A stretch of 64,000 bases of DNA, taken from the NCBI RefSeq assembly GCF_007176755.1, contig NZ_BJTV01000007.1, positions 124,001 to 188,000 on the forward strand, given 5' to 3'. A program made the position numbers and the translations under genes. This document shows positions 43,301 through 52,002 of this stretch, one piece after another (the first letter of the stretch is position 1; each line of letters opens with the position of its first letter). The DNA comes from Streptomyces sp. 1-11 (GTDB lineage: Bacteria; Actinomycetota; Actinomycetes; Streptomycetales; Streptomycetaceae). The notes beneath the pieces were generated by a model, which was not told where the DNA came from, did not search any database, and saw nothing but the letters and a program-made list of their open reading frames with translations.

Positions 43301-45667
43301 GCTGCCTACGCCCACCAGTCGATGCCCTTCGACGAGATCGTGCGGCAGGTCTGCCAGGACCGCCCCGACGGGCGGGCCCCGCTCGTCCGGGCCGTACTCG
43401 CGCTCAACGTGCCGCTCGCCCCCTGGGAAGCCGGCGGAGTGCGGGCCGAAGCCTTCGAACTGCCATCTCCCGGAGCCCAGTTCGAGCTGGCATTGCACCT
43501 CGCCGAACAGCCGGACGGCGGGCTCACCGGACACGTCGTCTACGCCGCCGACCTCCTGGAACGGGATACCGTCCAGCGGATCACCCGCGCCCTCACGACG
43601 CTGCTGAGCGCCGCCACCGAAGGGCCCGGGCTGCCGGACGACTCGCCGGTGACCGCCCTGCCGGTCATGAGCGCGGCCGAACGCGCGCGTGTCACCGACG
43701 AGTTCAGCGGTGTGCGCGGCACTCCGGCGGCCCCTGACATGCTGCACGCGCTGGTGGAGCGGCAGGCCGACCTGGACCCGACGGCACCGGCGGTGATCGC
43801 CGGGGACCGCGTCCTCGACTACGGCGGGCTGGAGGAGCGGGCGAACCGGCTCGCCTGGCTGCTGCGTGACCTGGGAGTGGGGCCGGACCAGCCGGTGGCG
43901 GTATGCCTGCCGCGCTCACCCGAACTGGTCGTCGCCCTGCTCGCCGTGCTCAAGGCCGGCGGGGCCTACCTGCCCCTGGACACCGATTACCCGCACGGGC
44001 GGCTGGCCGCCCAGTTGCGCGACGCCGGGCCACGCGTGGTGCTGACCGACCAGGACACGGCGTCCGGGCTGCTCGCCCGCGCCCTGGACGGAGCCGGACA
44101 CCCCGCGGTCGTGTGTCTCGACGCCGATCCGCACCCGGCGGCGCGCTTCCCCGCCACCAGACCGCCGGCCACCGCCACGCCGCACAGCCTCGCGTACGTG
44201 ATCCACACATCGGGCACCACAGGGACGCCCAAGGGGGTGATGAACCACCACGCCGGAGTGGTCAACCGGCTCGCCTGGATGCAGGAGGCCTACGGACTGA
44301 CCAAGGCGGAGCGCGTCCTGCACAAGACCCCGGTCGGCTTCGACGTGGCGGTGTGGGAGGTGTTCTGGCCGCTCGTCGCGGGCAGCCCCGTCGTCCTCGC
44401 GCGTCCCGACGGCCACCGTGATCCGGCCTACCTGGCCCGGCTCATCCGTGAACAGGGCGTCACCACCTGCCACTTCGTTCCCTCCATGCTGCGGGCCTTC
44501 CTCGACGAGCCCGAAGCGACGCGGTGCGCCGGTGTGCTCCGCCGGGTGATCTGCAGCGGTGAGGAACTGGCGCCCGCCCTGGCCGCACGGACGCGGGAAC
44601 TGCTGCCCGACGTCGAACTGCACAACCTGTACGGCCCGACCGAGGCGGCCATCGACGTCACGGGCTGTCGGATCCACCCCGGTCTCACCGCCCGGGCCCG
44701 GCTGCCGATCGGCCGCCCGCTCACCGGATCCCGGGTCTACGTCCTCGACGGCTCCGGTCGGCCGGTTCCGGTCGGTGTGGCGGGCGAGCTGCACATCGGC
44801 GGCGTCCAGGTGGCCCGCGGATACCTGGACAGACCGGCGTTGACGGCCGAACGTTTCGTACCGGACCCGTTCGAGCCGGGCGGCCGGCTGTATCGCACGG
44901 GCGACCGGGCGCGATGGTCGGCGGACGGCATGGTGGAGTTCCTCGGCCGCCTGGACCACCAGGTCAAGATCCGGGGACACCGGATCGAGCCGGCGGAGGT
45001 CGAAGCCGCGCTCGCCGCCCACCCGCGGGTGGCCGCCGCGGTGGTGGACGTCCGCAGCGGTGTCGCGGGCGAACCGCGCCTGGTGGCCTACCTGGTCGCA
45101 GACGGGGACGGAGACGGGGACGGGGACGGAGCCACAGACGCAGACCGAGCGGGAAGCGGCCGGCCGGACGACGGCTCCCTGCGTGCGTTCCTCGCCGAGC
45201 GGCTGCCCCCCGCCCTGGTGCCCGCGGCCTTCGTCGTCCTGCCCGCCCTGCCGACGACACCCAACGGCAAGCTGGACCGGTCGGCCTTGCCGGAGCCCGC
45301 CGTGCCGGTCGATCACGCCGGACTCACCCCGCCACGCGACCCGGTGGAACAGCGACTGGCGGACATCTGGTGCGACGTCCTTGAACTGCCCGCGGTGTCC
45401 GTGACCCACGGCTTCTTCGAGCTGGGCGGGCACTCGCTGCTCGCCACCAGGATCACGGCCCGCATCAAACGGGACTTCGGCGTGGAGCTGCCGGTCGGCG
45501 AGCTGCTCAGCGGCAGTTCGAGCATCGCGGACGTCGCGGTCGCGGTCCAGGAGGCCCAGTGGTCGCAGGCCGACCCCACGGAGCTGAGCCGGCTGCTGGC
45601 CGGCCTGGAGAACCTGTCGGACAGCGAGGTGACCGACCTCCTGGCGCAGGACGGCCCCGACGACTGA
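40382..45667 (+). CDS. starter NRPS: FAAL-ACP-C-A(Ser)-PCP
   Basis: A 1761-aa protein; the GTG overlaps the P450 stop. Residues 1-560 are a fatty acyl-AMP ligase (LQYTSGSTGSPKGVKV about 160, WLPPYHDMGLIGGIL, FHPCYGLAEATL). ACP follows (LLGQGLDSLRA, Ser about 606), then a C domain with AHHIVVDGWS (about 800). The A domain has A3 HTSGTTGTPKG (about 1276), FDVAVWEV, NLYGPTEAAID and TPNGKLDR; pocket residues D-V-W-H-I-S-L-I-D plus Lys match the serine code. The PCP site is LGGHSLLAT (Ser about 1682). The protein should load a fatty acid and make an N-acyl-seryl carrier intermediate, the start of a lipopeptide. Acid and charge-rich DGDGDGDGA linkers lie near the end of the A domain. Confidence 0.94.
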   Translation: MNDRRTLVDVLRERADRTPELTCFEFAGDGEAERVVSYQQLDRRAAEVAGVLREHGLTGQRALLLYPPGPDYVAAFFGCLYAGVVAVPVYLPTGRLGITRMLAVAGDAGTKVALSTAAVRAEYAAQPLVDSLDWLLTDEPAQTAARHRTARAVQPADLAFLQYTSGSTGSPKGVKVRHGNLMENLAVIGRVLQPDADTRAVSWLPPYHDMGLIGGILQPVYAGFPCTLLSPTGFLRKPLRWLEAISRHRATATAAPDFGYRECVRRIGEQERAGLDLSTLRHAMIGAEPVRGDTVEDFARAFAGTGFRRSSFHPCYGLAEATLFVTGGRSPAGPRVVEVGRRELEEGEAVLAAGPDGGPTASFTGCGRPQGEDLVVVVDPENGGARLPGQVGEVCVSGPSVTGGYWGDTGTSSAFGVELPGHPGRSFLRTGDLGFELDGELFVTGRLKDLMVVRGRNHYAEDIERTASRSHPSLRLGRSAAFSVDADGEERVVLVHEIAPRPTAEEVPRVLSAVREAVASEHGLALRDVVLVRSGAIDRTTSGKVRRDAMRRQWLDGKLAPVAAAPESEAGNRATHSALTRTVAAALEVAPDRIRPTESLLGQGLDSLRAVRLIVELSRTYGVELTVDRLLDGLTPAQLETLVTRRDSAESRVTGPPRRTTAPDTPKPSRAQEVMWLLDQMGAGSAYHVHGGVRLTGPVDPDLLGQCLNDLTLQYPVLRSAFVQDAESSLTTVVRPAGPTPLRRVDLTGTDGAERDSRFDQVVEEHATAKFDLTTGPLLRAVLVQRDADDWYLGIAAHHIVVDGWSLGVLLRRLGERYAGRATGGTPPAPAAPTGPRTAPGPSWSDDDAAFWRETLGSAVPLDLPLDAPPPQSPTWRGDSLRFGFSPRQAGRLRQYARSRQATLFMVLLTGLGAVLERWSGQDDFVVGTPAAGRDHETADEVGLFANVVPLRIDTSGAPAFGELLARVRTRCLAAYAHQSMPFDEIVRQVCQDRPDGRAPLVRAVLALNVPLAPWEAGGVRAEAFELPSPGAQFELALHLAEQPDGGLTGHVVYAADLLERDTVQRITRALTTLLSAATEGPGLPDDSPVTALPVMSAAERARVTDEFSGVRGTPAAPDMLHALVERQADLDPTAPAVIAGDRVLDYGGLEERANRLAWLLRDLGVGPDQPVAVCLPRSPELVVALLAVLKAGGAYLPLDTDYPHGRLAAQLRDAGPRVVLTDQDTASGLLARALDGAGHPAVVCLDADPHPAARFPATRPPATATPHSLAYVIHTSGTTGTPKGVMNHHAGVVNRLAWMQEAYGLTKAERVLHKTPVGFDVAVWEVFWPLVAGSPVVLARPDGHRDPAYLARLIREQGVTTCHFVPSMLRAFLDEPEATRCAGVLRRVICSGEELAPALAARTRELLPDVELHNLYGPTEAAIDVTGCRIHPGLTARARLPIGRPLTGSRVYVLDGSGRPVPVGVAGELHIGGVQVARGYLDRPALTAERFVPDPFEPGGRLYRTGDRARWSADGMVEFLGRLDHQVKIRGHRIEPAEVEAALAAHPRVAAAVVDVRSGVAGEPRLVAYLVADGDGDGDGDGATDADRAGSGRPDDGSLRAFLAERLPPALVPAAFVVLPALPTTPNGKLDRSALPEPAVPVDHAGLTPPRDPVEQRLADIWCDVLELPAVSVTHGFFELGGHSLLATRITARIKRDFGVELPVGELLSGSSSIADVAVAVQEAQWSQADPTELSRLLAGLENLSDSEVTDLLAQDGPDD

Positions 45668-45719
45668 CACGGTCCGGCCCGGCCCACGACCCGCCCAACC
45701 CTTCTCACAAGGAGCACCG

Positions 45720-45932
45720 ATGCCTGACGAGGCGCGCGAAGAGACCTACAGCGTCGTGGTCAACGACGAGGAGCAGTACTCGATCTGGCGGGCGGACGCC
45801 GAGGTCCCGGCCGGCTGGCGGGCCGACGGCATGAGCGGAACGCGCGAGCAGTGCCTGGCGTACATCGACGAGGTCTGGACCGACATGCGGCCGCTCAGCC
45901 TGCGCCGGCAGATGGACGGGAGCGCGACATGA
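45720..45932 (+). CDS. MbtH-like protein
   Basis: A 70-aa protein with the full family pattern: VVVNDEEQYSIWR, VPAGWRADGMSG, CLAYIDEVWTDMRP. MbtH-like proteins bind and activate NRPS adenylation domains. A strong AAGGAG lies about 6 nt upstream of the ATG. It is 52 bp after the starter NRPS gene and overlaps the ATP-grasp gene (ATGA), so it is made with both. It probably serves several A domains of the cluster. Confidence 0.96.
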   Translation: MPDEAREETYSVVVNDEEQYSIWRADAEVPAGWRADGMSGTREQCLAYIDEVWTDMRPLSLRRQMDGSAT

Positions 45933-47362
45933 GCACGGCGGAGCGAGTGGACGGGACCTCCGCGACCGGGCTGGACGAGGCCCGGCAGCGGCTGAGCAGG
46001 GTCATCGACGACATGCGCCGGACCTGGGCCGGACGGCGCGTCATCATGACCGTGCACAAGTTCAACGGCGGGATGAAGGCGCTGGCGGAGGAGCTGGACC
46101 GTTCCGGCGCGAGCCTCGCCGCCGTCGTCATCAACACCCGGCCCGCCCCCGGAGATCCGCCGGCCGAGCACGTGTGGAGCTGCGCCGAGCGCGGACTCGA
46201 GATGACGCACCGGCAGTTCGAGGCGTGGCTGAGCACGCGGCCCGCCGAACTGCTTCAGTGGCTGGACGAGGTGGACCCCGGTCGTGACTGCCACATGCTG
46301 GGCACCACCTACGCCGAGTACGCCGAACTGGGCGGCCGGCCCGCGTACGGCCACTGGCGAAAGGGCTGGGAGGCCTGGGAGGACAAGACACGGATCGACG
46401 AGCTGTGGCGGACCGTCGGCATCCCGGCGCCGGCGCACGTGGTGTGCCCCATCGACGACCCGGCGCTCACCGGCACGGCCGCCGCGCTGGACCAGGGCCA
46501 CGGAGTGATGGTGGCCATCGACACGACCCGCGAGGTGCTGGGCAGTTCGCAGGGCCTGCGGTGGGTACGCAGCCGTGGCGAACTTGACGCGGCCCTGGCG
46601 CAATTGCGCGGGCGGACCGAGATGGTGCGCATCGCCGCGTTCGTTCCGGGCGTGCCCTGCAGCGCCATGGGCATGGTCCTCCCGGACGGAGTGGCGGTCT
46701 TCGACCCGATCGAGGTCATCACGCTGCACCGCCCCGGCACGGGCCAGCTGGTCTACTGCGGCACCTCGACCTACTGGCGGGCCGGGGACGAACAGCGGGA
46801 GCGGCTGCGCGAGTACGCCAGGCGAGTCGGCCAGGAACTTGCCGACTCCCTCGGCTACCTCGGCATCTTCAGCATCGACGGGCTGCTCGGCGACAAGGGG
46901 TTCGCCGCCACCGAGCTGAACCCGCGGCACGTGTCGGGTCTCGGAGTGCGCCCGGGCTGGCCGGAGTTCCCGACCCGGCTGCTCAACCGGGCCGTCCAGG
47001 ACGGTGAGCCCGAGGGCCGCGACGTCGGCTGGAAGGACATCGAGGAGGTCTACCGCGCGGAGGTTCTGCGCAGCCCGTCCGCGTCGCTGTGGGTGGCACT
47101 GCCGCCCGGCGCGGTGGCCGTGCCCGACGGGACGGAGGCGACCGCCGAGGTCTCCGTGACGGACGGCGCGGCTGAGGTGACGTGCCAGGTGCGGTATCGG
47201 CCGCAGTGCGGCGGCGTGTGGATCGACGGCGTCGTCGGTGACAGCCTGCCGCATGACGGCGCCCTGGGGCCGGTGACCGCCGCGCTCGCCCGGGCCCTGG
47301 GCGCGCGGGACCTCAGCTCCTTCGCCGAGGTCTCCGCCGCTTCGACGCTGTCGGTCAGCTGA
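45929..47362 (+). CDS. ATP-grasp ligase in NRPS cluster
   Basis: A 477-aa protein coupled to the MbtH gene. The N-terminal part (VIMTVHKFNGGMKALAEEL) is a Rossmann-like pre-ATP-grasp domain. The middle has WEAWEDKTRIDELWR and the metal-binding end FAATELNPRHVSG (Glu and Asn ligands), with GIFSIDGLLG before it. The C-terminal 100 residues are a beta-rich add-on. ATP-grasp ligases join a carboxylate to an amine without a carrier protein. Here it could form an amide outside the assembly line, for example with the diamino acid or the guanidine building block. Its stop overlaps the convergent A-PCP-C gene by 8 bp. Confidence 0.8.
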   Translation: MSTAERVDGTSATGLDEARQRLSRVIDDMRRTWAGRRVIMTVHKFNGGMKALAEELDRSGASLAAVVINTRPAPGDPPAEHVWSCAERGLEMTHRQFEAWLSTRPAELLQWLDEVDPGRDCHMLGTTYAEYAELGGRPAYGHWRKGWEAWEDKTRIDELWRTVGIPAPAHVVCPIDDPALTGTAAALDQGHGVMVAIDTTREVLGSSQGLRWVRSRGELDAALAQLRGRTEMVRIAAFVPGVPCSAMGMVLPDGVAVFDPIEVITLHRPGTGQLVYCGTSTYWRAGDEQRERLREYARRVGQELADSLGYLGIFSIDGLLGDKGFAATELNPRHVSGLGVRPGWPEFPTRLLNRAVQDGEPEGRDVGWKDIEEVYRAEVLRSPSASLWVALPPGAVAVPDGTEATAEVSVTDGAAEVTCQVRYRPQCGGVWIDGVVGDSLPHDGALGPVTAALARALGARDLSSFAEVSAASTLSVS

Positions 47363-47366
47363 CCGA
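47351..47366. terminator. 16-bp perfect palindrome across overlapping convergent stops
   Basis: TCGGTCAGCTGACCGA spans the last codons of the plus-strand ATP-grasp gene (stop 47360-47362) and of the minus-strand NRPS gene (stop 47355-47357). It gives both genes the same terminal Val/Ser codons and may end transcription on both strands. Confidence 0.4.
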
Positions 47367-50300
47367 GGCACTCTCCGCACCGGCGGCGGCCGGGAGTTCC
47401 CCGACGGGCCGGTGCGGATTCTCGGCCACGGCTGTCAGCAGCCGCGCCAGCCGCCCGGCCAGGGAGCGGATCCGGTCCGCGCCGATGAGGCCGGGCCGGT
47501 AGGTGAGACTCAGCCGCAGCCGGGGGCCCGGGGTGGCGAGGAGGCTGATGGCGTAGTGCGTGTCGTCGCTGAGCTCCACCTCCGTGACCCTGGGTTCCTC
47601 GGCCGCCCCCGCGGTGGTGTGCAGCTGCATCTCGGAGTTCTCGAACACCAGCAAGGTGTCGAACTCCGCCGACCAGCCCAGCAGCCGCTGCAGGGAGCCG
47701 AGGCCCAGGTGCTGGTGGGGCACGAGCGTCTGGTGTTCGTGCTGGAGACGTCGCAGCATGGTCGACACGGACTCCTCCGGCCGGATCCTGACCGCGACCG
47801 GAATGGTGTTGATCAGCAGCCCCATCATCCGGTCCACCGCTTCCACGTCCGGTGTACGCCCGGAGACGGTGGTGCCGAACACGACGTCCCGGGTGCCCGT
47901 CTCGCTCCCCAGCAGCACCCCCCACATGGCCTGCACGATGGTGTTGACCGTCACTCTGCCGGCCCGGCCGAGCGCGGCCAGCGAGTCGGTGGTGCGGGCC
48001 GGGAGGTCCAGGACGTACCGGGCCGACGACGGCGCCGGCCGCGCGCCGTCGGCCGCCGGGGCGAGGACGGTCGGCTCCGGTATCCCGGTGAGCGCGGTAC
48101 GCCAGGCCAGTGCCGCCTCGTCGCCGTCCCGGGAGCGCATCGCCCGCAGCCAGTCGCGCGTGGACGGTGCGGGTGCCGGATCGCCGTCACCCCGGTAGCG
48201 CGCGAACAGCTCGCGCACCAGGAGGGTCAGGGACCAGCCGTCGAGCAGGATGTGGTGGTAGTCGATCGCCAGGTGGTGGTCCTGCGGCGACCTGTGGATC
48301 AGGTGCAGGCGCAGCAGCGGGGGCACACACAGGTCGAAGGGGACGGCGCGGCTCTCCTCGGTCAGCCGGCGGACCTCCGCATCGGCGTCGCGGACGTCCA
48401 GGCGGGAGAGATCCGTCTCCCTCCAGGGCAGCTCGGCTTCCGCGGCCACGAGCTGAACCGGCTCCGGCAGGCCCTCGGTGAAGAAGCCCGCCCGCAGGGC
48501 TTCGTGCCGAGCCAGCAGCTCGCGGGCCGCCGCGCGCAGCGCGGTACCGCTCACCCGGCCGCCGAGCCGTAGTACGAGCTGCTGGGTGTAGACGTCCGGC
48601 CCGTCCGCGTCCTGGAGCCGGTGGAACAGGAACCCCTGCTGGACCGGGCTGACGGGTAGGAGGTGCTCGATGTCCGGCCGGGCGGCCTGCAGCCGGCCCA
48701 GGTGCTTGTGGTGCAGGGCGAGCAGCGGACGCACCGGGATGTTCCGTACGTCCTGTACGGCTCCGGCGCCGGCGAGCCGGCGCGGCGTGCCGAGTTCGAA
48801 CACGTCGCGTGTGCTGATGGCCTTCCCGTCGCGTCGTGCCCGGATCACCAGCCGCACGGCGGCGATGCTGTCGCCGCCCAGCGCGAAGAAGTCGTCGTCG
48901 GCCCCGACGTCGGCGACACCGAGTACCTCGGTGAAGGCGTCCACCATCGCCTCTTCGTCAGGCGTGCCGGGCCGGCTCCCGCCGCTCCCGGTTGCGGGGG
49001 AGGGCAGGGCCCGCAGGTCGATCTTCCCGTTGGAGGACAGCGGGAACTCGGTGAGCGTCACGACGGCCGCGGGCACCATGTGCGGGGGCAGCACCCGTGC
49101 CAGTTCGAGCCGGAGCGCCCGCGAGTCGGGGCGTGCCGGACCGGCCGGGACCACGTACGCGATGAGCTGCTTGCCGCCTCGGGCGTTCTCCCGCGGCAGG
49201 ACGACGGCCCTGGCCACCTCGGGGCGCTCACGCAAGTGAGCCTCCACCTCGCCGAGTTCGACCCGGAAGCCGTTCAGCTTGACCTGGTTGTCGCTCCGGC
49301 CCAGGCATTCCAGCTCGCCGTCGCCGTTCCAGCGCGCCACGTCGCCCGTGCGGTACATCCGCCGGCCCGGCTCACCGAACGGGTCGGGCAGGAAGCGCTC
49401 CGCGGTCAGCCCCGGGCGGTTGAGGTAGCCCCGGGCCAGGCCCACGCCGGAGACGTACAGGTCCCCGGCGACACCGTCGGGTACGGGACGCAGCTCCCGG
49501 TCCAGCAGGTGGACGCGGGTGTTCCACAAGGGGGTGCCCGCAGCGGGCGGGCGCAGGGTGTCCGCGTCGCAGATCCAGGCGGTGACGTCCTGCATCTCGG
49601 TCGCGCCGTAGTGGTTGTGCACCCGTAGTCCCGGGTGCTCGCGCACGAAGCGCCGCATGCCTTCGCCGAGCACCAGCGGCTCACCGGACTGGACGATGTC
49701 GGTCAGCCCGTCCAGCGCGACGCCGGCTTCCTCCGCCGCCTCGCACATCGACTCGATGAGGACGTTGGGCAGGAAGACCTGGTTCACGCCGTGGCGGTCG
49801 AGCCAGTGGACGAGCCGTACCGGGTCACGCCGGGTCTCCTCGGTCGGGACGGCCAGCCGCTTGCCGTGCACCAGCGCGGCCAGCATCTCGTGCATGGAGA
49901 AGTCGAAGCCGATGGCCGACAGGTTGGCGACGACGACATCCGGTCCGCAGGCGAAGCGTTCACCGTGCCAGGCCAGCAGGTTGACCAGACTGAGGGCGGG
50001 CATCAGCACGCCCTTGGGCGCGCCCGTGGAGCCCGACGTGTAGATGAGGTACAGCGGGTGCGCGGCCCGCAACGGCCGCGTCCGGTCGTCGTCGGTGGGA
50101 TCGGCCGTCGGGTACGCCGAGGTGTCGAGGCCCTCCCAGCCGAGCAGCCGGGTGCCCGGGAGGTCCGCCGGCTTCAGGCCCACCGTGTCGGCCGCCAGCA
50201 CCGTGACCGGTGCGGAGTCGGCCGCCATGAAGGCGATGCGTTCCACCGGGTAGTCCGGGTTGAGCGGCAGGTAGGCGGCACCGGTCTTGAGCACCGCCAC

Positions 50301-50621
50301 CATGGCCACGATCGCGTCGATCGAGCGGGGCAGGGCCACCCCGACCACCCGCTCCGGTCCGGCGCCGAGGCCGATGAGCAGGTGCGCGAGCTGGTTCGCC
50401 CGCGCGTTGAGCTGCCGGAAACTGAGCGTGGCCGCGTCGTCGGCCAGCGCGGTGGCGTGCGGATCGGTACGAACCCGCTCCTGCAGCAGGTCCGGCAGTG
50501 TGCGCTCGCGCGGCGGTCGCTCGCCGGCGGCGCGGGCACCGCGGTGGTCCGACTGCGCTGTGGGTGAGGAGGACAAGGCGGGCTCCGGTTCACCGAACGG
50601 GAAGGACGCGGGTTGACGCAA
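47355..50621 (-). CDS. NRPS, A-PCP-C, unusual specificity code
   Basis: About 1088 aa from a TTG at 50621; the start is uncertain and a TTG some 20 codons on is possible. The A domain has A3 IYTSGSTGAPKG (about 192), FDFSMHEML, VFLPNVLIE, HNHYGATEMQDVT and LSSNGKIDLRAL. Pocket residues read D-F-H-F-V-S-H-D-V plus Lys, which matches no code I know. The PCP site is LGGDSIAAV (Ser about 583). A condensation domain ends the protein: LPVSPVQQGFLFH and YHHILLDGWS (about 790). No A domain follows it, so this C domain must join its peptide to an acceptor on another protein or to a free amine. Convergent overlap with the ATP-grasp gene. Confidence 0.88.
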   Translation of the reverse strand: MRQPASFPFGEPEPALSSSPTAQSDHRGARAAGERPPRERTLPDLLQERVRTDPHATALADDAATLSFRQLNARANQLAHLLIGLGAGPERVVGVALPRSIDAIVAMVAVLKTGAAYLPLNPDYPVERIAFMAADSAPVTVLAADTVGLKPADLPGTRLLGWEGLDTSAYPTADPTDDDRTRPLRAAHPLYLIYTSGSTGAPKGVLMPALSLVNLLAWHGERFACGPDVVVANLSAIGFDFSMHEMLAALVHGKRLAVPTEETRRDPVRLVHWLDRHGVNQVFLPNVLIESMCEAAEEAGVALDGLTDIVQSGEPLVLGEGMRRFVREHPGLRVHNHYGATEMQDVTAWICDADTLRPPAAGTPLWNTRVHLLDRELRPVPDGVAGDLYVSGVGLARGYLNRPGLTAERFLPDPFGEPGRRMYRTGDVARWNGDGELECLGRSDNQVKLNGFRVELGEVEAHLRERPEVARAVVLPRENARGGKQLIAYVVPAGPARPDSRALRLELARVLPPHMVPAAVVTLTEFPLSSNGKIDLRALPSPATGSGGSRPGTPDEEAMVDAFTEVLGVADVGADDDFFALGGDSIAAVRLVIRARRDGKAISTRDVFELGTPRRLAGAGAVQDVRNIPVRPLLALHHKHLGRLQAARPDIEHLLPVSPVQQGFLFHRLQDADGPDVYTQQLVLRLGGRVSGTALRAAARELLARHEALRAGFFTEGLPEPVQLVAAEAELPWRETDLSRLDVRDADAEVRRLTEESRAVPFDLCVPPLLRLHLIHRSPQDHHLAIDYHHILLDGWSLTLLVRELFARYRGDGDPAPAPSTRDWLRAMRSRDGDEAALAWRTALTGIPEPTVLAPAADGARPAPSSARYVLDLPARTTDSLAALGRAGRVTVNTIVQAMWGVLLGSETGTRDVVFGTTVSGRTPDVEAVDRMMGLLINTIPVAVRIRPEESVSTMLRRLQHEHQTLVPHQHLGLGSLQRLLGWSAEFDTLLVFENSEMQLHTTAGAAEEPRVTEVELSDDTHYAISLLATPGPRLRLSLTYRPGLIGADRIRSLAGRLARLLTAVAENPHRPVGELPAAAGAESASVS

Positions 50622-50655
50622 GGCTTCATTGTGATCTTCCGGACGCCTGCCCGGG

Positions 50656-50673
50656 AGTCGGGAGAAACCCGGA
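50656..50673. promoter_or_regulatory. candidate pathway operator, site C
   Basis: AGTCGGGAGAAACCCGGA matches site A at 15 of 18 positions and lies 35-52 bp upstream of the A-PCP-C gene start, in the 93-bp gap after the MFS gene. Confidence 0.45.
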
Positions 50674-50714
50674 TGGGGCGGCGCCGACGCGGACCGGCGG
50701 CCGCCGTCCCGGCC

Positions 50715-51998
50715 TCACTCGCCGGACGGCACCCGGGCCGGTGCGGCGGGCTTCGGGAGGTCGCGGAGCAGCCTGGGCGCGGCCAGGACCAGGAGCACGC
50801 ACACGGCCGCCGCCAGGTAGAAGGGCGCGCGCAGACTGTACTGCTGGGCGACGATCCCGCCGGCGAACGCGCCGAGCGGCGCGAGGCCGTTGACGAAGAG
50901 CCGGTAGGCGGCGTTCATCCGCCCGAACATGCCGGGCGGGATCAGCGTCTGGCGTACCGTCGTCGTCACCACGTTGCCCAGTGACACGCTGGCGCCGACG
51001 AACAGGAGGGCCGCCGCCGCGACGAGGGGATCGGAGGTGACGCCCCCGACGACCAGGGGCAGTGGGCACAGGGCGAAGGCCACCAGCAGAGTGCGGCCGT
51101 GGCCGATCCTCGCCGCCAGGACCGGGGCGACGAAGAGGCCGATCAGTCCGCCGACCGCGACGACCGTCATCAGCAGGCCGTACGTCGTCTGGCCGACCCG
51201 CAGCACTTCCAGCGCGTAGAGCACGGCGACACCCAGTACACCGAGAACGGCGAAGTTCAGCATGCCCATGAGCAGGCACAGGGGCCGCAGGACGCGATGG
51301 CGGAGCAGCCGGCGCACCCCGTCCGCCATGTCGGCGACCACCGGTCGGGCCGTGCGCGGCGCCGGACGGGCTCCGCTGCCCCGGATGCGGAGGATCAGCG
51401 CCGCCGACAGGGCGAACGTCACCGCGTCGACGGTGAAGGGCAGCGCGTACGTCATGGAGAACAGCAGGGTGCCGAGCGGCGTGCCGAGGAACTCGCTCGT
51501 GATGAACTGGCCGCCGAAGAGCCAGCTGTTCGCCGAGTCCAGGGAACGTGAGCCGATCACCTCCGGGGTGATCGCCTGGGACAGGTTGTCGGCCAGCGTC
51601 TCGATCGAGCTGAGCAGGAACGCGGTCACCGTCAGGGTGGTGATGTCCACGCGGTCCAGGAGCGTCAGGACGGTGAAGCAGGCCATCACCGCGGCGCGCG
51701 CCACATCGCATGCCCAGAGCGTCCCGCGGCGGTCGAACCGGTCGACCAGCACCCCGGCGAAGGGCCCCACGCACAGCCACGGAAGCTGGCCGGCGACGGT
51801 GACCAGAGACACCAGCAGCGGGTCGCTCGTCAGGACCGCGGCGAACAGGGCGAAGGCGGCGAACCGGACGCCGTCGCCGAGGCCGGACACGCCGGTGGCG
51901 CACCACAGGTGCCAGAACGCGCGATCGTCGCGCGAGGACGCCGGCACGGCCGTACGCCCGCGGGTACGTGGTCCGGGGGAGGCCCTGCGGGAGCGCAC
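50715..51998 (-). CDS. MFS exporter
   Basis: About 427 aa from the GTG at 51998, 4 bp after the stop of the upstream NRPS gene; a GTG some 20 codons later is an alternative. It has eleven or twelve hydrophobic segments, begins FWHLWCATGVSGLGDGVRF and carries the loop VLVDRFDRRGTLWACD. This is the enterobactin exporter (EntS)-like MFS type, often found with NRPS genes. Likely role: export of the peptide product. It is co-transcribed with the C*-A-PCP* gene upstream and precedes the A-PCP-C gene. Confidence 0.87.
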   Translation of the reverse strand: MRSRRASPGPRTRGRTAVPASSRDDRAFWHLWCATGVSGLGDGVRFAAFALFAAVLTSDPLLVSLVTVAGQLPWLCVGPFAGVLVDRFDRRGTLWACDVARAAVMACFTVLTLLDRVDITTLTVTAFLLSSIETLADNLSQAITPEVIGSRSLDSANSWLFGGQFITSEFLGTPLGTLLFSMTYALPFTVDAVTFALSAALILRIRGSGARPAPRTARPVVADMADGVRRLLRHRVLRPLCLLMGMLNFAVLGVLGVAVLYALEVLRVGQTTYGLLMTVVAVGGLIGLFVAPVLAARIGHGRTLLVAFALCPLPLVVGGVTSDPLVAAAALLFVGASVSLGNVVTTTVRQTLIPPGMFGRMNAAYRLFVNGLAPLGAFAGGIVAQQYSLRAPFYLAAAVCVLLVLAAPRLLRDLPKPAAPARVPSGE

Positions 51999-52002
51999 CG
52001 CC

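Noticed and set aside
48240..48640. C-terminal domain of the 47355 NRPS read as an epimerisation domain
   Set aside because: It begins LPVSPVQQGFLFH and has HHILLDGWS, which are condensation-type motifs; epimerisation-type boxes are not seen.
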